9,558 bases of DNA, taken from positions 4,546 through 14,103 of the forward strand of contig DBWZ01000044.1 of the NCBI GenBank assembly GCA_002309345.1, in the 5' to 3' direction. Shown here one piece after another: positions 1 through 6,807 of this stretch; within the stretch, counting starts at the first letter, position 1; each line of letters begins with the position of its first letter. The translations under genes and the position numbers were made by a program. Under the pieces are notes generated by a model that was not told where the DNA came from, made no database searches, and saw nothing but the letters and a program-made list of their open reading frames with translations. The stretch is from Pseudobutyrivibrio sp. UBA1225. Its GTDB lineage: Bacteria; Bacillota; Clostridia; Lachnospirales; Lachnospiraceae.

Positions 1-362
1 ACACCATCAGATGTCTTAAAATTATAAAATGCAGGCTTCTCAACAAATGTTATTTCACTAATTTGGTTTCCCTTTTCTGTAAGATAATACTTTCCATTTT
101 CGTGCTCTACAGAAAATGGAGCATCATGTTTGTATGAAAATCTGATTCTGTAATTGCTATCAAGTCTTATAGCTGTTGGAAGTTTTGACTTTAAATAAGT
201 TTCATGATTCATATCAAAACATGTTTGCATCTGCTCCTGAACTTTGTTCTCGAAATCGATTGTAGACACAACCTCTGGACTGATATAAACGCCCTCATTA
301 GTTATCCTATTATCAAGTTCCAACTGCTTAAATAACTCTTCTCTTGTAATTGCTCGTGACAT
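1..362 (-). CDS. Radical SAM protein paralogue, N-terminal 120 residues (partial, runs off the left edge)
   Basis: An open frame starts at ATG 362-360, five bases after a strong AAGGAGG site (374-368), and continues without a stop to the window edge. The 120 visible residues align almost without gaps to the N-terminal domain of the radical SAM protein at 3036-4265: compare KVQEQMQTCFDMNHE with KYQEQIHALFEMDHV, the matching Tyr/Phe-rich beta segments, and FKTSDGV with KKTSDGT at the same distance from the start. The cluster-binding cysteines would lie about 20 residues beyond the edge, so the radical SAM identity is inferred from the paralogue and not seen. The gene is not simply the next gene of the large operon. 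It has its own promoter, a Cys-rich leader peptide and a terminator in front, which points to cysteine-dependent attenuation. It could have diverged in substrate or be a degenerate copy; only the missing part can tell. The coding frame is certain and the family fairly sure. Confidence 0.85.
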   Translation of the reverse strand, partial: MSRAITREELFKQLELDNRITNEGVYISPEVVSTIDFENKVQEQMQTCFDMNHETYLKSKLPTAIRLDSNYRIRFSYKHDAPFSVEHENGKYYLTEKGNQISEITFVEKPAFYNFKTSDG

Positions 363-417
363 TTTTTCCTCCTTATACATACATGTTTAATTTTGTCATG
401 CAAAAAAATATTTACAT

Positions 418-471
418 AAAAAACTAGAGGCCTAAGACCAGGATTTTATCCCAAGTCTTAAACCTCTAGTT
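418..471 (-). terminator. Intrinsic terminator hairpin, probably the attenuator of the downstream radical SAM gene
   Basis: On the minus strand AACTAGAGG (471-463) pairs perfectly with CCTCTAGTT (430-422). The stem continues inward through AAGAC/GTCTT with two flanking U-G pairs, then GGGAT/ATCCT around an AAA loop, giving about 22 to 24 pairs with only a small bulge. Six T residues follow directly (423-418), and another run of seven T comes a little later. It sits between the leader peptide and the start of the paralogous radical SAM gene, so without relief it would block that gene. On the plus strand the hairpin is not followed by a comparable T run, which sets the orientation. Confidence 0.85.
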
Positions 472-503
472 GTCTAGTCAGTATTAATAATTACCTGTGG
501 CCT
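428..503 (-). promoter_or_regulatory. Candidate antiterminator pairing between the leader stop region and the terminator 3' arm
   Basis: The transcript segment AGGCCACAGG (503-494), which overlaps the leader stop codon by two bases, can pair with the 3' half of the terminator (442-428): CAGG with CCUG, and AGGCC with GGCCU, with a small internal loop between them. A ribosome stalled at the Cys codons (555-532) would leave this segment free. A ribosome that reached the stop codon would cover it and let the terminator form. This is the logic of classical amino-acid attenuation. The pairing is short and competes with a much longer hairpin, so it is only a candidate read by eye, not a folded model. 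Confidence 0.3.
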
Positions 504-603
504 ATCGCCTATTCTTTTCTAAAATATACCCACAACAACAAAGGGACTGACAACACTCCATTACTACAACTGTATTCTTTTTCATCATCTTAGTTGTCTT
601 CAT
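502..603 (-). CDS. Cys-rich 33-residue leader peptide (probable cysteine attenuation peptide)
   Basis: The frame starts at ATG 603-601, seven bases after GAAAGAAAGGGG, and ends at TAG 504-502. The product has 33 residues, begins MKTTKMMKKN and has five cysteines at positions 17, 18, 22, 23 and 24 (CCQSLCCCG), all encoded by TGT and all within 555-532. It lies about 40 bases after a good promoter and 30 bases before an intrinsic terminator, with a radical SAM gene beyond. A short peptide dense in codons for one amino acid, followed by a terminator, is the hallmark of ribosome-mediated attenuation. Here low charged tRNA-Cys would stall the ribosome and let transcription pass. I do not recognise the peptide itself. 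Alternatives are a Cys-rich substrate of the adjacent radical SAM enzyme (RiPP-like) or a small metal-binding peptide. The basic end (EKNRR) and the lack of a clear leader/core division make a RiPP less likely. Confidence 0.7.
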   Translation of the reverse strand: MKTTKMMKKNTVVVMECCQSLCCCGYILEKNRR

Positions 604-650
604 AATAAATCCCCTTTCTTTCATTGCTGCTGTTTATTTTGATTGATTGA

Positions 651-679
651 ATTATATTTTAGGATATATTGCAAGTCAA
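651..679 (-). promoter_or_regulatory. Sigma-A type promoter for the leader peptide and second radical SAM gene
   Basis: On the minus strand TTGACT (679-674) and a perfect TATAAT (656-651) are separated by exactly 17 bases (673-657). Transcription would begin near 644, about 40 bases before the leader peptide start. It lies just beyond the end of the ATPase gene, so the left-hand unit can be expressed apart from the long operon. No operator-like palindrome is evident around it, which fits control by attenuation rather than by a repressor. Confidence 0.8.
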
Positions 680-724
680 TAGTTCTAGTTAATGAATATA
701 ATAATAGCCAGTTATAAATAAAAA

Positions 725-1513
725 CTATATTATATATTCTATTTCGTAATCTACATCTGAGTCTTCAAAGAAATAATCGTAAATCTTTTTCTTATACTCA
801 GCAAATTTAGCGCTACCACGCTTTTTTGACTCCACAGGGTCTGTCTCTATTATTTCCTTAATCTCCCCAGGACGAGCTGACATTACCACGATTCTGTCTC
901 CTAAATATATTGCCTCATCAATATCGTGTGTAACCATAACCATGGTAGTCTTTTCCTTTTCCTGTATTTCAAGAATCTCCTTTTGCATCTGAATCCTTGT
1001 AAGTGCATCCAGTGCCCCAAATGGCTCATCAAGAAGTAGAATTGTTGGATTATTAGCAAGACCTCTGGCAATAGCGGCCCTTTGGCTCATTCCTCCAGAA
1101 AGCTGTGCTGGATAGCTGTTTTCAAAGCCTTCAAGGCCTACCATTTTAAGGTGGCTAAGGACAGTTTTTTCCTTCTCTTCCTTTGAAAGGTCTTTTAATC
1201 CAAAGCCAACGTTGTCCTTAATTTTAAGCCATGGAAGGAGTCTGTGATCCTGAAAAACCATGCCACAATTTGGGCCAGGACCATCTACTGGATGACCATT
1301 TCTTTCAACAGTTCCATCTTCATAATCTACTAGTCCACACATGATTTTAAGCAGGGTACTCTTTCCACAACCTGAATGACCTACAATAGTGATGAATTCA
1401 CCCTCTCTTATGTCAAGGTTAATATCATTCAACACGCGTATTGGATTCTTATCAACAACAAATTCCTTATTCAGATTATGTATTTTTATAATGTTATTAT
1501 CCTTAATGCCCAT
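725..1513 (-). CDS. ABC transporter ATPase, nitrate/sulfonate/taurine type (SsuB/TauB-like)
   Basis: This 262-residue cytoplasmic ATPase would power import through the permease encoded two genes earlier. All ABC motifs are intact: Walker A GHSGCGKST (45-53), Q-loop Gln88 in VFQDHRLLPW, signature LSGGMSQ (138-144), Walker B with Asp162-Glu163 in LLLDEPFGALD, and H-loop His196 in VTHD. The DHRLLPW stretch after the Q-loop and the overall length are typical of the SsuB/TauB/NrtD subfamily, which serves sulfonate, taurine, nitrate and pyrimidine-precursor uptake. Substrate cannot be read from the ATPase. The ATG at 1513 follows AGAGGAG by about seven bases. A 46-base gap, the longest in the operon, separates it from the nucleosidase gene. 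It is the last gene of the operon before a new promoter. Confidence 0.95.
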   Translation of the reverse strand: MGIKDNNIIKIHNLNKEFVVDKNPIRVLNDINLDIREGEFITIVGHSGCGKSTLLKIMCGLVDYEDGTVERNGHPVDGPGPNCGMVFQDHRLLPWLKIKDNVGFGLKDLSKEEKEKTVLSHLKMVGLEGFENSYPAQLSGGMSQRAAIARGLANNPTILLLDEPFGALDALTRIQMQKEILEIQEKEKTTMVMVTHDIDEAIYLGDRIVVMSARPGEIKEIIETDPVESKKRGSAKFAEYKKKIYDYFFEDSDVDYEIEYII

Positions 1514-1559
1514 GGCTGTTCTCCTCTAATCTCTAGTAGACTATCCCCTACCATTTTCA

Positions 1560-2267
1560 TCAGCCAATTTCTTCTAAAAAAGGAACAAGCAGTTCTGTAG
1601 GTCTAATTTTTAATTTCTTGTCTATCTCTTTTTCTTTATCATCGATATTATTGGCCTTTTTATTTTCAATAATTTCTATTGACTCATCATTGGCCAAATC
1701 AGAAAAAATACGCAATGCAGCAAACTCCACATTTTTTGCAGTAGCCACTTGAGCTATAGCTGCTGTTTCCATATCAAAGGAAACTGGGTCATAAGTCTCG
1801 ATAATATTTTTTCTTTCAGTCTCATCACTTAAAAAGAAATCCCCGGTTGCAAGCTTTCCTGTGATGTAATCAAAATTGTTTTCTTTAGCAGATTTTTCAA
1901 GTCCATCTATAATCCAGTCTTCTGTGTCTTTAATCTTAGGATAGTTGTCATCAATATAAGGATGAAAATCGGTCTGAACATAGCTTTTTCCGATTGCAAC
2001 CGTTCCTCTTTTGGCATTAGATGCAAGCCCACCTGAAACGCCTATATTTACAATGAAATCCGGATTGAATTCGCTGATAACATCTGCTGTATTGTATGCT
2101 GCATTTACTTTTCCCACTCCAAGAACTTTTACATAAAGATCAATGTCCTTTTTGTCATGTCTGTATAAATTTTCCTTAGTCCTTGACCATCCTTCTCTTT
2201 TATCGAGATACTCATGGATGTACTCAGTTTCCTCATCCATTGCGCTTACTATTGCTACTCTTTTCAT
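1560..2267 (-). CDS. mtnN: 5'-methylthioadenosine / S-adenosylhomocysteine nucleosidase family protein
   Basis: This 235-residue protein matches the MTA/SAH nucleosidase (Pfs) family in length and motifs: Glu12 in AMDEE near the N terminus, the GVSGGLA phosphate/ribose loop (76-82), GDFF (142-145), the ribose-binding pair in DMETAAIAQVA (Glu167) and the catalytic Asp190 in IFSDLAN. Glu12, Glu167 and Asp190 correspond to E. coli Glu12, Glu174 and Asp197. The family hydrolyses MTA, SAH and also 5'-deoxyadenosine, the by-product of radical SAM enzymes. Its ATG overlaps the permease stop (ATGA, four bases), so it is translationally coupled inside the transporter genes. With a radical SAM gene in the same operon, removal of 5'-deoxyadenosine is the simplest role (inference); MTA salvage linked to the sulfur chemistry is the alternative. 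A highly charged Lys/Asp/Glu segment near residues 200-220 is less conserved in look than the rest. Confidence 0.88.
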   Translation of the reverse strand: MKRVAIVSAMDEETEYIHEYLDKREGWSRTKENLYRHDKKDIDLYVKVLGVGKVNAAYNTADVISEFNPDFIVNIGVSGGLASNAKRGTVAIGKSYVQTDFHPYIDDNYPKIKDTEDWIIDGLEKSAKENNFDYITGKLATGDFFLSDETERKNIIETYDPVSFDMETAAIAQVATAKNVEFAALRIFSDLANDESIEIIENKKANNIDDKEKEIDKKLKIRPTELLVPFLEEIG

Positions 2268-3025
2268 TTATTGTTCTCCCATGGTGTAATCTTTTTAAAG
2301 ATTTTTGATAGAATCCAATCAGTGCCAATACCAATAAATCCAATTAGAATAATACAAAGAATTACCTGATCCGACTTAAGCATGCTTCTTGCATCATTTA
2401 ATCGATATCCTATTCCAGATGAAGCACCTAACATTTCAGCAGCCACTACAGCCATCCAAGAAGCTCCCATTCCAAGCTTTAAGCCTACTAAAATAGATGG
2501 AAGTGCATTTGGCAAATATACCTTAAGAAAAGTCTCCCATTTTCCAAGTTTATAAAGGCTTGCCACTTCAAGCAGCAATTCTGATGTTGATGAGACACCA
2601 CTCATAGTGTTAATCATTATTGGAAATGTTGCGGCGATAACTATAATAACCACCTTTGAGACCTCGCCAATTCCATACCATAGAATGATAAGTGGAATCC
2701 AGGCAATAATTGGCACCTGTCTAATGGCAGTTGCAGCTGGCAATATAAGCTTTCTAACAAATGGAATCATACCAGCCAAAGCACCCAAGGCTACTCCTAA
2801 AAATGAAGCGATTACATATCCTTGGATTACTCTTAAAAGGCTTGCAATAATATCCTGCTGTAGCTGACCATTTTGAGTTAGATTTTTAAAAGCTTCAAAA
2901 ACATCACTAATCTTTGGCAGAATTGCTCCTGACATATTGTTAATTGTTGTGGCATAGAACCATGCCACAACAATCAAAAATGGAATTATGAAACTTATAT
3001 TAGCGTCCTTAACTTTGTTACTCAT
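2264..3025 (-). CDS. ABC transporter permease, nitrate/sulfonate/taurine type (SsuC/TauC-like)
   Basis: This 253-residue inner-membrane protein has about six hydrophobic segments (roughly 11-27, 66-87, 93-118, 122-140, 175-200 and 222-241). The cytoplasmic EAA loop that docks the ATPase is clear at 153-172 (EVASLYKLGKWETFLKVYLP). The segment PIIAWIPLIILWYGIGE (105-121) is characteristic of SsuC/TauC/NrtB permeases. The start at 3025 follows TTAGGAGG, which overlaps the stop of the radical SAM gene, and the gap is only ten bases. It pairs with the substrate-binding lipoprotein (4290-5354) and the ATPase (725-1513), although a radical SAM gene and a nucleosidase gene are inserted between them. 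Length is normal and there is no sign of damage. Confidence 0.95.
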   Translation of the reverse strand: MSNKVKDANISFIIPFLIVVAWFYATTINNMSGAILPKISDVFEAFKNLTQNGQLQQDIIASLLRVIQGYVIASFLGVALGALAGMIPFVRKLILPAATAIRQVPIIAWIPLIILWYGIGEVSKVVIIVIAATFPIMINTMSGVSSTSELLLEVASLYKLGKWETFLKVYLPNALPSILVGLKLGMGASWMAVVAAEMLGASSGIGYRLNDARSMLKSDQVILCIILIGFIGIGTDWILSKIFKKITPWENNK

Positions 3026-3035
3026 AATTGTCCTC

Positions 3036-4265
3036 CTAAACAGCTAAGGCAGACTTATTCTCCTTCTCGCTTTCGATACCTTCCTCCTTAAAGATAGGTA
3101 ATCTTTCTTCTTCGATTCTGTAGAAATCAAGTACTAAGAAGTCTGGCGATGGAGAAACATCCAAATACTGCTCGTATGTAATACCAGCCTGCTTATGTAA
3201 AAGATAAGTCTTCTGTGCCATATCGTAGTGCCACTCATAAGTAGGTGTTCTGTGTCCCTCAAGTTTTGAGCCTGGATTTGGGCACCACGCATTTGTTAAG
3301 CAGATAACACCTTTCTTTGTAAGAATTTCAACACCTTCAAGAGTTCTTTCCTTTGGCTCTATTCCAGCTACAAATCCAGTTCTTACACGTCCCTTACCAA
3401 ATACAGAAACTGCCTTATCAAGTGCAGCAATCCAGTTTTCTCTGCCGCCACACTCTTTTTCCTTTCCAGGGCAAATTACTCTAAAGTAGTTTTCATCCCA
3501 TACTTCAAGCTGAATTGCAAGTGTTCTAAAGCCTGCTTCCTTGTACTTTTCAATTACAGATAAATCTGCAGGTGCTCCAATAACAGCTGTTCCATTGAAA
3601 TCCTCAAGTCCAGTCTCATCTTGGATTGCCTCAGCCACATCAATGTAGTAATCAACCTCACGACGCTCTGGAACAAATCCACCAGTAAGGTTTACATGTC
3701 TGCCTTCGCCAAGTCTAAATGCCTCAGCTACTGTCTCACCAATCTGTTTAGGATTCTTCCACTGGATGTTTTCCTTTTCAGCATAAGTATCCTTTGTTGC
3801 ATTTGCATTGCAGAATAAGCAATCTAAGCCCTTTTCCTTAAGGGAACATTCATTACTGTATGCAATACTTACAACACCATTTGAATATGTGGCTACATGT
3901 GACATTTCTGTTCCATCAGAAGTCTTCTTGCTATAGTACTCAGGTCTGTGATCAAATTCGATTGGGAATTTCTCAACACCGTTATCAAATAAAACAAACT
4001 GATCATCAATATATTTAATCTCTACTGTAGATCTAGGATCCCATGAGAATGAATATCTAAGACCGCTTGGAGAGGTAAAATTGCAAGGGAATAAAACTTC
4101 AGGGTGAGCCACATGGTCCATTTCAAATAGAGCATGAATCTGCTCCTGATATTTTCCACCCAAGTCAAGATTCTTAAAAATCTTTGGATCCACCTTGATT
4201 CCATCAATATTTACCTTAGCCTTAAATTTCAACTCGCTATATAATTTATCTTTTATAGTGCTCAT
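3036..4265 (-). CDS. Radical SAM protein with unusual CX8CX2C motif, associated with the nitrogenase-like genes
   Basis: This 409-residue protein has an N-terminal domain of about 130 residues of unknown role and then a radical SAM core. The cluster motif is C140, C149, C152 (CSLKEKGLDCLFCN), a CX8CX2C spacing rather than the usual CX3CX2C. It is followed by LTGGF (193-197), which fits the GGE-type SAM contact, and by beta/alpha repeats such as LAIQLEVWDE (249-258). Extra cysteines at 265, 272, 322 and 328 (VICPGKEKEC and CLTNAWCPNPG) might bind a second cluster or act in catalysis. It is not NifB, which uses CX3CX2C and has a different architecture. The gene sits between the binding protein (24-base gap) and the permease (10-base gap), so it is made with the transporter and the reductase. 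A paralogue starts at 362. Roles to consider are cofactor assembly for the reductase or a radical step on the imported substrate. The family call is firm; the function is unknown. Confidence 0.85.
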   Translation of the reverse strand: MSTIKDKLYSELKFKAKVNIDGIKVDPKIFKNLDLGGKYQEQIHALFEMDHVAHPEVLFPCNFTSPSGLRYSFSWDPRSTVEIKYIDDQFVLFDNGVEKFPIEFDHRPEYYSKKTSDGTEMSHVATYSNGVVSIAYSNECSLKEKGLDCLFCNANATKDTYAEKENIQWKNPKQIGETVAEAFRLGEGRHVNLTGGFVPERREVDYYIDVAEAIQDETGLEDFNGTAVIGAPADLSVIEKYKEAGFRTLAIQLEVWDENYFRVICPGKEKECGGRENWIAALDKAVSVFGKGRVRTGFVAGIEPKERTLEGVEILTKKGVICLTNAWCPNPGSKLEGHRTPTYEWHYDMAQKTYLLHKQAGITYEQYLDVSPSPDFLVLDFYRIEEERLPIFKEEGIESEKENKSALAV

Positions 4266-4289
4266 TATTCTCTATTATCTCCTATTTAA

Positions 4290-5354
4290 TTACTTGCCTT
4301 CTTCAAGTTCTGTTTTAGCCTTTCCGTAATATGAAAGGTCATACCATGAATCCACATCAAAGTCTCCATCAGACAAATCATTATCCTGAAGGAAAGACAA
4401 TGTCTTTTTAGCATTTGCTATAACATCATCTGTAGCCTCGATTTTTGAATAATTATCGTGTAATGGATAAGCGTAATCATAGCTTTCAGCTGAATATCCT
4501 GCTGCAATCCACTGTTCCTTTAAAGCATCTTCATTAGCTTCAATGTATTCATTAGCTCTTAAAATTGCTTTTAAATATGCCACTGCCACATCTTGATTTG
4601 CATTTAAATACTCAGTTCTGATTTCTGTAATAGAACCAGCTGCCCATCCTTCATGATCATTGCTAAATAAGATTTCCTTAAATCCATTTTCCTTGGCCAG
4701 TCTGTAACTTACATCGTTAGGCTGTACAACTGCTGCATCAATACTCTTTGCCTCAAGAGCAGCTAGTGCATCCTGAGAAGTCATCGGAACGAATTCAATA
4801 TCATCAATAGTAAGTCCCTCTTCTTCAAGTGCATATAAGAGTAATCTGTGCATAAATGCACCCTTTTGTGTAGCGACCTTTTTGCCCTTCAAATCCTTTA
4901 CAGAATCAATTCCTGAATCTGGATTTGCAGATATAACAATAAAATTGTTTAAGCCATTAAATGCAATTACTGTTGTATCAATTCCGTTAGCCTTTCCGTT
5001 AACTGCAGGCACATCACCTAGAATACCAATATCAAGACTTCCAGATGCTAACGCCTCATTAATTGCTGGGCCTGCCCCTGACATAGGAACAAGATTAACC
5101 TTTACACCTATCTTTTCGAATTCTTCTTCAAAATATCCGTTATCTCTTGCAATGCCTTCGCTTCCCAAAAGAATATTGGAACCTGAAGTATCAACAAATC
5201 CAATATTTACTTCTCTGGTAACGTCACTTCCTGCTTCGATATTTTCTTCTTTATCTACAAGACCATTATCAGCAGTGCCACCACAGCCTGTAAGAGCTGA
5301 TAATACAAATGTACCAACTAAAGCTGCCAACACAGTTTTTTTCAATTTCTTCAT
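4290..5354 (-). CDS. ABC transporter substrate-binding lipoprotein (SsuA/TauA/NMT1-like)
   Basis: This 354-residue secreted lipoprotein has a lysine-rich start, a hydrophobic stretch and the lipobox LTGC with the lipidated Cys at 24. A short acidic linker leads into a periplasmic-binding fold: VNIGFVDTSGSNILLG (first strand), EALASGSLDIGILGDVPAV (the usual SsuA-type specificity turn), VKDLKGKKVATQKGAFMH, and DALAALEAKSIDAAVVQPND. These are typical of the nitrate/sulfonate/taurine/thiamin-precursor binding proteins. The ligand cannot be deduced. The start at 5354 is preceded by TTAGGAGGAC. It follows the nitrogenase-like subunit by 19 bases and is the first transporter gene of the operon, so the imported compound is a good candidate substrate, or a source of one, for the reductase (inference). 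Confidence 0.93.
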   Translation of the reverse strand: MKKLKKTVLAALVGTFVLSALTGCGGTADNGLVDKEENIEAGSDVTREVNIGFVDTSGSNILLGSEGIARDNGYFEEEFEKIGVKVNLVPMSGAGPAINEALASGSLDIGILGDVPAVNGKANGIDTTVIAFNGLNNFIVISANPDSGIDSVKDLKGKKVATQKGAFMHRLLLYALEEEGLTIDDIEFVPMTSQDALAALEAKSIDAAVVQPNDVSYRLAKENGFKEILFSNDHEGWAAGSITEIRTEYLNANQDVAVAYLKAILRANEYIEANEDALKEQWIAAGYSAESYDYAYPLHDNYSKIEATDDVIANAKKTLSFLQDNDLSDGDFDVDSWYDLSYYGKAKTELEEGK

Positions 5355-5373
5355 TATTAGTCCTCCTAATTAC

Positions 5374-6807
5374 CTATATAGATTCTTTTGATGCCAGTTC
5401 TGAAATTAAATTTAATTGTTTTACTTGGCCCCTTTTAGAAGAATGCTCTTGCCAGGTCTTCTGTCCCTTTAACTGTTTTAAATAGTTATAAAGTTCTTCT
5501 GTTTTTTCTTTTTCATCCTGTTTTACTGTTGTAAGATAATTGCTTACAAATTCCACAGCCCCTCTTACTCCTGAAGTAGACTGATTAAGAATGCTCTTGT
5601 GATATATAGGATATGAGGCTTCTATCAAAGGAATTCCGGCCTTGTTAGCTATATTCACCTCAAGCGAGCTTCCTATTACAAGTTCAGCCTTAGACTGTCT
5701 GATGATATCATCAATGTCCTTTTGATCTGATGTCTTATATACACTACTTGTGATTGAAGCAAACACCTCATCATTGTTCAGCTCATGCTCCTCATCTTTC
5801 TTCAATGAATCAGTAAGAATCGCTGCAACGATTTTTGCTCCAAAGACATCCTTTGCTATTCTTCCAAGTCTAATTACCTGCTCTTCGTCACCGACGATAG
5901 CTACAGACTTTCCAATAGCATGCTCAATCACTTCATCGCGAATTCTTCCGTAGTAGTTGCTTTCATAAGCTAGTTCCTTATTTAAGAACTCATCTACCAC
6001 ATCCTGCTCTAGAGAAATCACTTTGCCAATTTCATCTATTAACTCTTTTTCCTCTAGTGCATTTACTGGAAGTGCTGCCTTTTGGATTACAGGTATATCA
6101 AATTTTTCATTAAGCACCTTTGCAGGTAATTCTCCCCAACGACCAAACACTATTGACAGTGCTGCATTCTTTGCATTATCAATATCTTCGATGCCTCCGG
6201 TTACACCAAAGAATACATTGGCCTTTATTCCTACACCCTCTAATATTCTCTTAATCTCTTCAATGTTTCCTTGCCAATACGGATCCTTTTCAGGGATGAT
6301 TCCAAAGATATTTACAAGGTTTGAGTTTTTATTAGTCTCAGATAGTCTCACATCATAAACAGATTTAAATACATCAGCCAACACATGCTCATAACCAAAG
6401 TGTGCTCCACCATTGAAACCTGCAATAAGTGTATCTACAACTGGCTCATGTTGCTCCACTATCTCCCTAGTCATGGCATCAACATCATCTCCAACCATAG
6501 CTGACTCACAGCTGTTAAGGATTACATAAAGAACTCCATCAACCACCTTAATAGTGTTTTTAATCTGCTCTCTAAGTCTCGATGCTCCACCAAAAATTAC
6601 ATGTCTTTCTTGAGCTGCTGTACCTGGTATGGAGTATCCTGAAAATCTAGCCGAGCCCCCTGTAGTCTTTGAATTTGCCAGATAGTTAATCACTCCACAG
6701 CCTGCGTTTGCATGAACAACTGGTACAACACCGTTTATTTCCTGAACTGTCTGTAAAGCACCATGAAGGGCACATCCATTTCTAGGATTCTTGATTATAT
6801 CTGCCAT
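5374..6807 (-). CDS. Nitrogenase component 1-like subunit with three cluster cysteines (NifK/BchY-like)
   Basis: This 477-residue protein has the fold markers of nitrogenase component 1. Cys12 (RNGCALHGAL), Cys37 (VVHANAGCGV) and Cys100 (LNSCESAMVGDD) sit at the positions and spacings of the three P-cluster cysteines of NifD/NifK, with the conserved VIFGGASRLREQI (70-82) and GDDVD (106-110) around the third. There is no other cysteine in the protein. A second Rossmann-like half includes VTGGIEDID, FGRWGELP and a C-terminal region with SYPIYH. The start codon directly abuts the stop of the partner subunit (TAAATG), so the two are translationally coupled and very likely form a complex. Its partner supplies only one cysteine, which suggests a single [4Fe-4S] site of 3+1 type as in chlorophyllide reductase BchY/BchZ (inference). 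It is shorter than NifK (about 520) and lacks its N-terminal extension. The substrate is unknown. Confidence 0.88.
   Translation of the reverse strand: MADIIKNPRNGCALHGALQTVQEINGVVPVVHANAGCGVINYLANSKTTGGSARFSGYSIPGTAAQERHVIFGGASRLREQIKNTIKVVDGVLYVILNSCESAMVGDDVDAMTREIVEQHEPVVDTLIAGFNGGAHFGYEHVLADVFKSVYDVRLSETNKNSNLVNIFGIIPEKDPYWQGNIEEIKRILEGVGIKANVFFGVTGGIEDIDNAKNAALSIVFGRWGELPAKVLNEKFDIPVIQKAALPVNALEEKELIDEIGKVISLEQDVVDEFLNKELAYESNYYGRIRDEVIEHAIGKSVAIVGDEEQVIRLGRIAKDVFGAKIVAAILTDSLKKDEEHELNNDEVFASITSSVYKTSDQKDIDDIIRQSKAELVIGSSLEVNIANKAGIPLIEASYPIYHKSILNQSTSGVRGAVEFVSNYLTTVKQDEKEKTEELYNYLKQLKGQKTWQEHSSKRGQVKQLNLISELASKESI

Larger units (their letters stand above)
363..724. other. Intergenic regulatory region between the operon end and the second radical SAM gene
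   Basis: This stretch has no large gene. Read on the minus strand from 724 to 363 it holds, in order: about 45 AT-rich bases after the ATPase stop in which I see no convincing terminator; a promoter (679-651); a roughly 40-base 5' untranslated segment; a GAAAGAAAGGGG ribosome binding site (622-611); a short Cys-rich coding sequence (603-502); a 30-base spacer; a long terminator hairpin with a T run (471-418); an AT-rich spacer; and the ribosome binding site of the next gene (374-368). I see no T-box, S-box or other known riboswitch signature, and nothing convincing on the plus strand. Confidence 0.75.

Noticed and set aside
363..650. T-box or SAM riboswitch before the left radical SAM gene
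   Set aside because: I find neither the conserved T-box antiterminator sequence nor an S-box core. A short Cys-codon ORF plus one long terminator explains the region better.
680..724. Terminator at the end of the long operon
   Set aside because: Only weak AT-rich inverted pieces (ATAA/TTAT type) are present, without a GC stem and T run, so read-through into the next unit is possible but no terminator is claimed.
4882..5391. Plus-strand open frame of 169 residues opposite the binding protein and subunit end
   Set aside because: It lies antisense to a well-supported lipoprotein gene, is rich in Ser/Pro as antisense frames often are, and has no family resemblance. Other plus-strand frames within the genes are shadows for the same reason.
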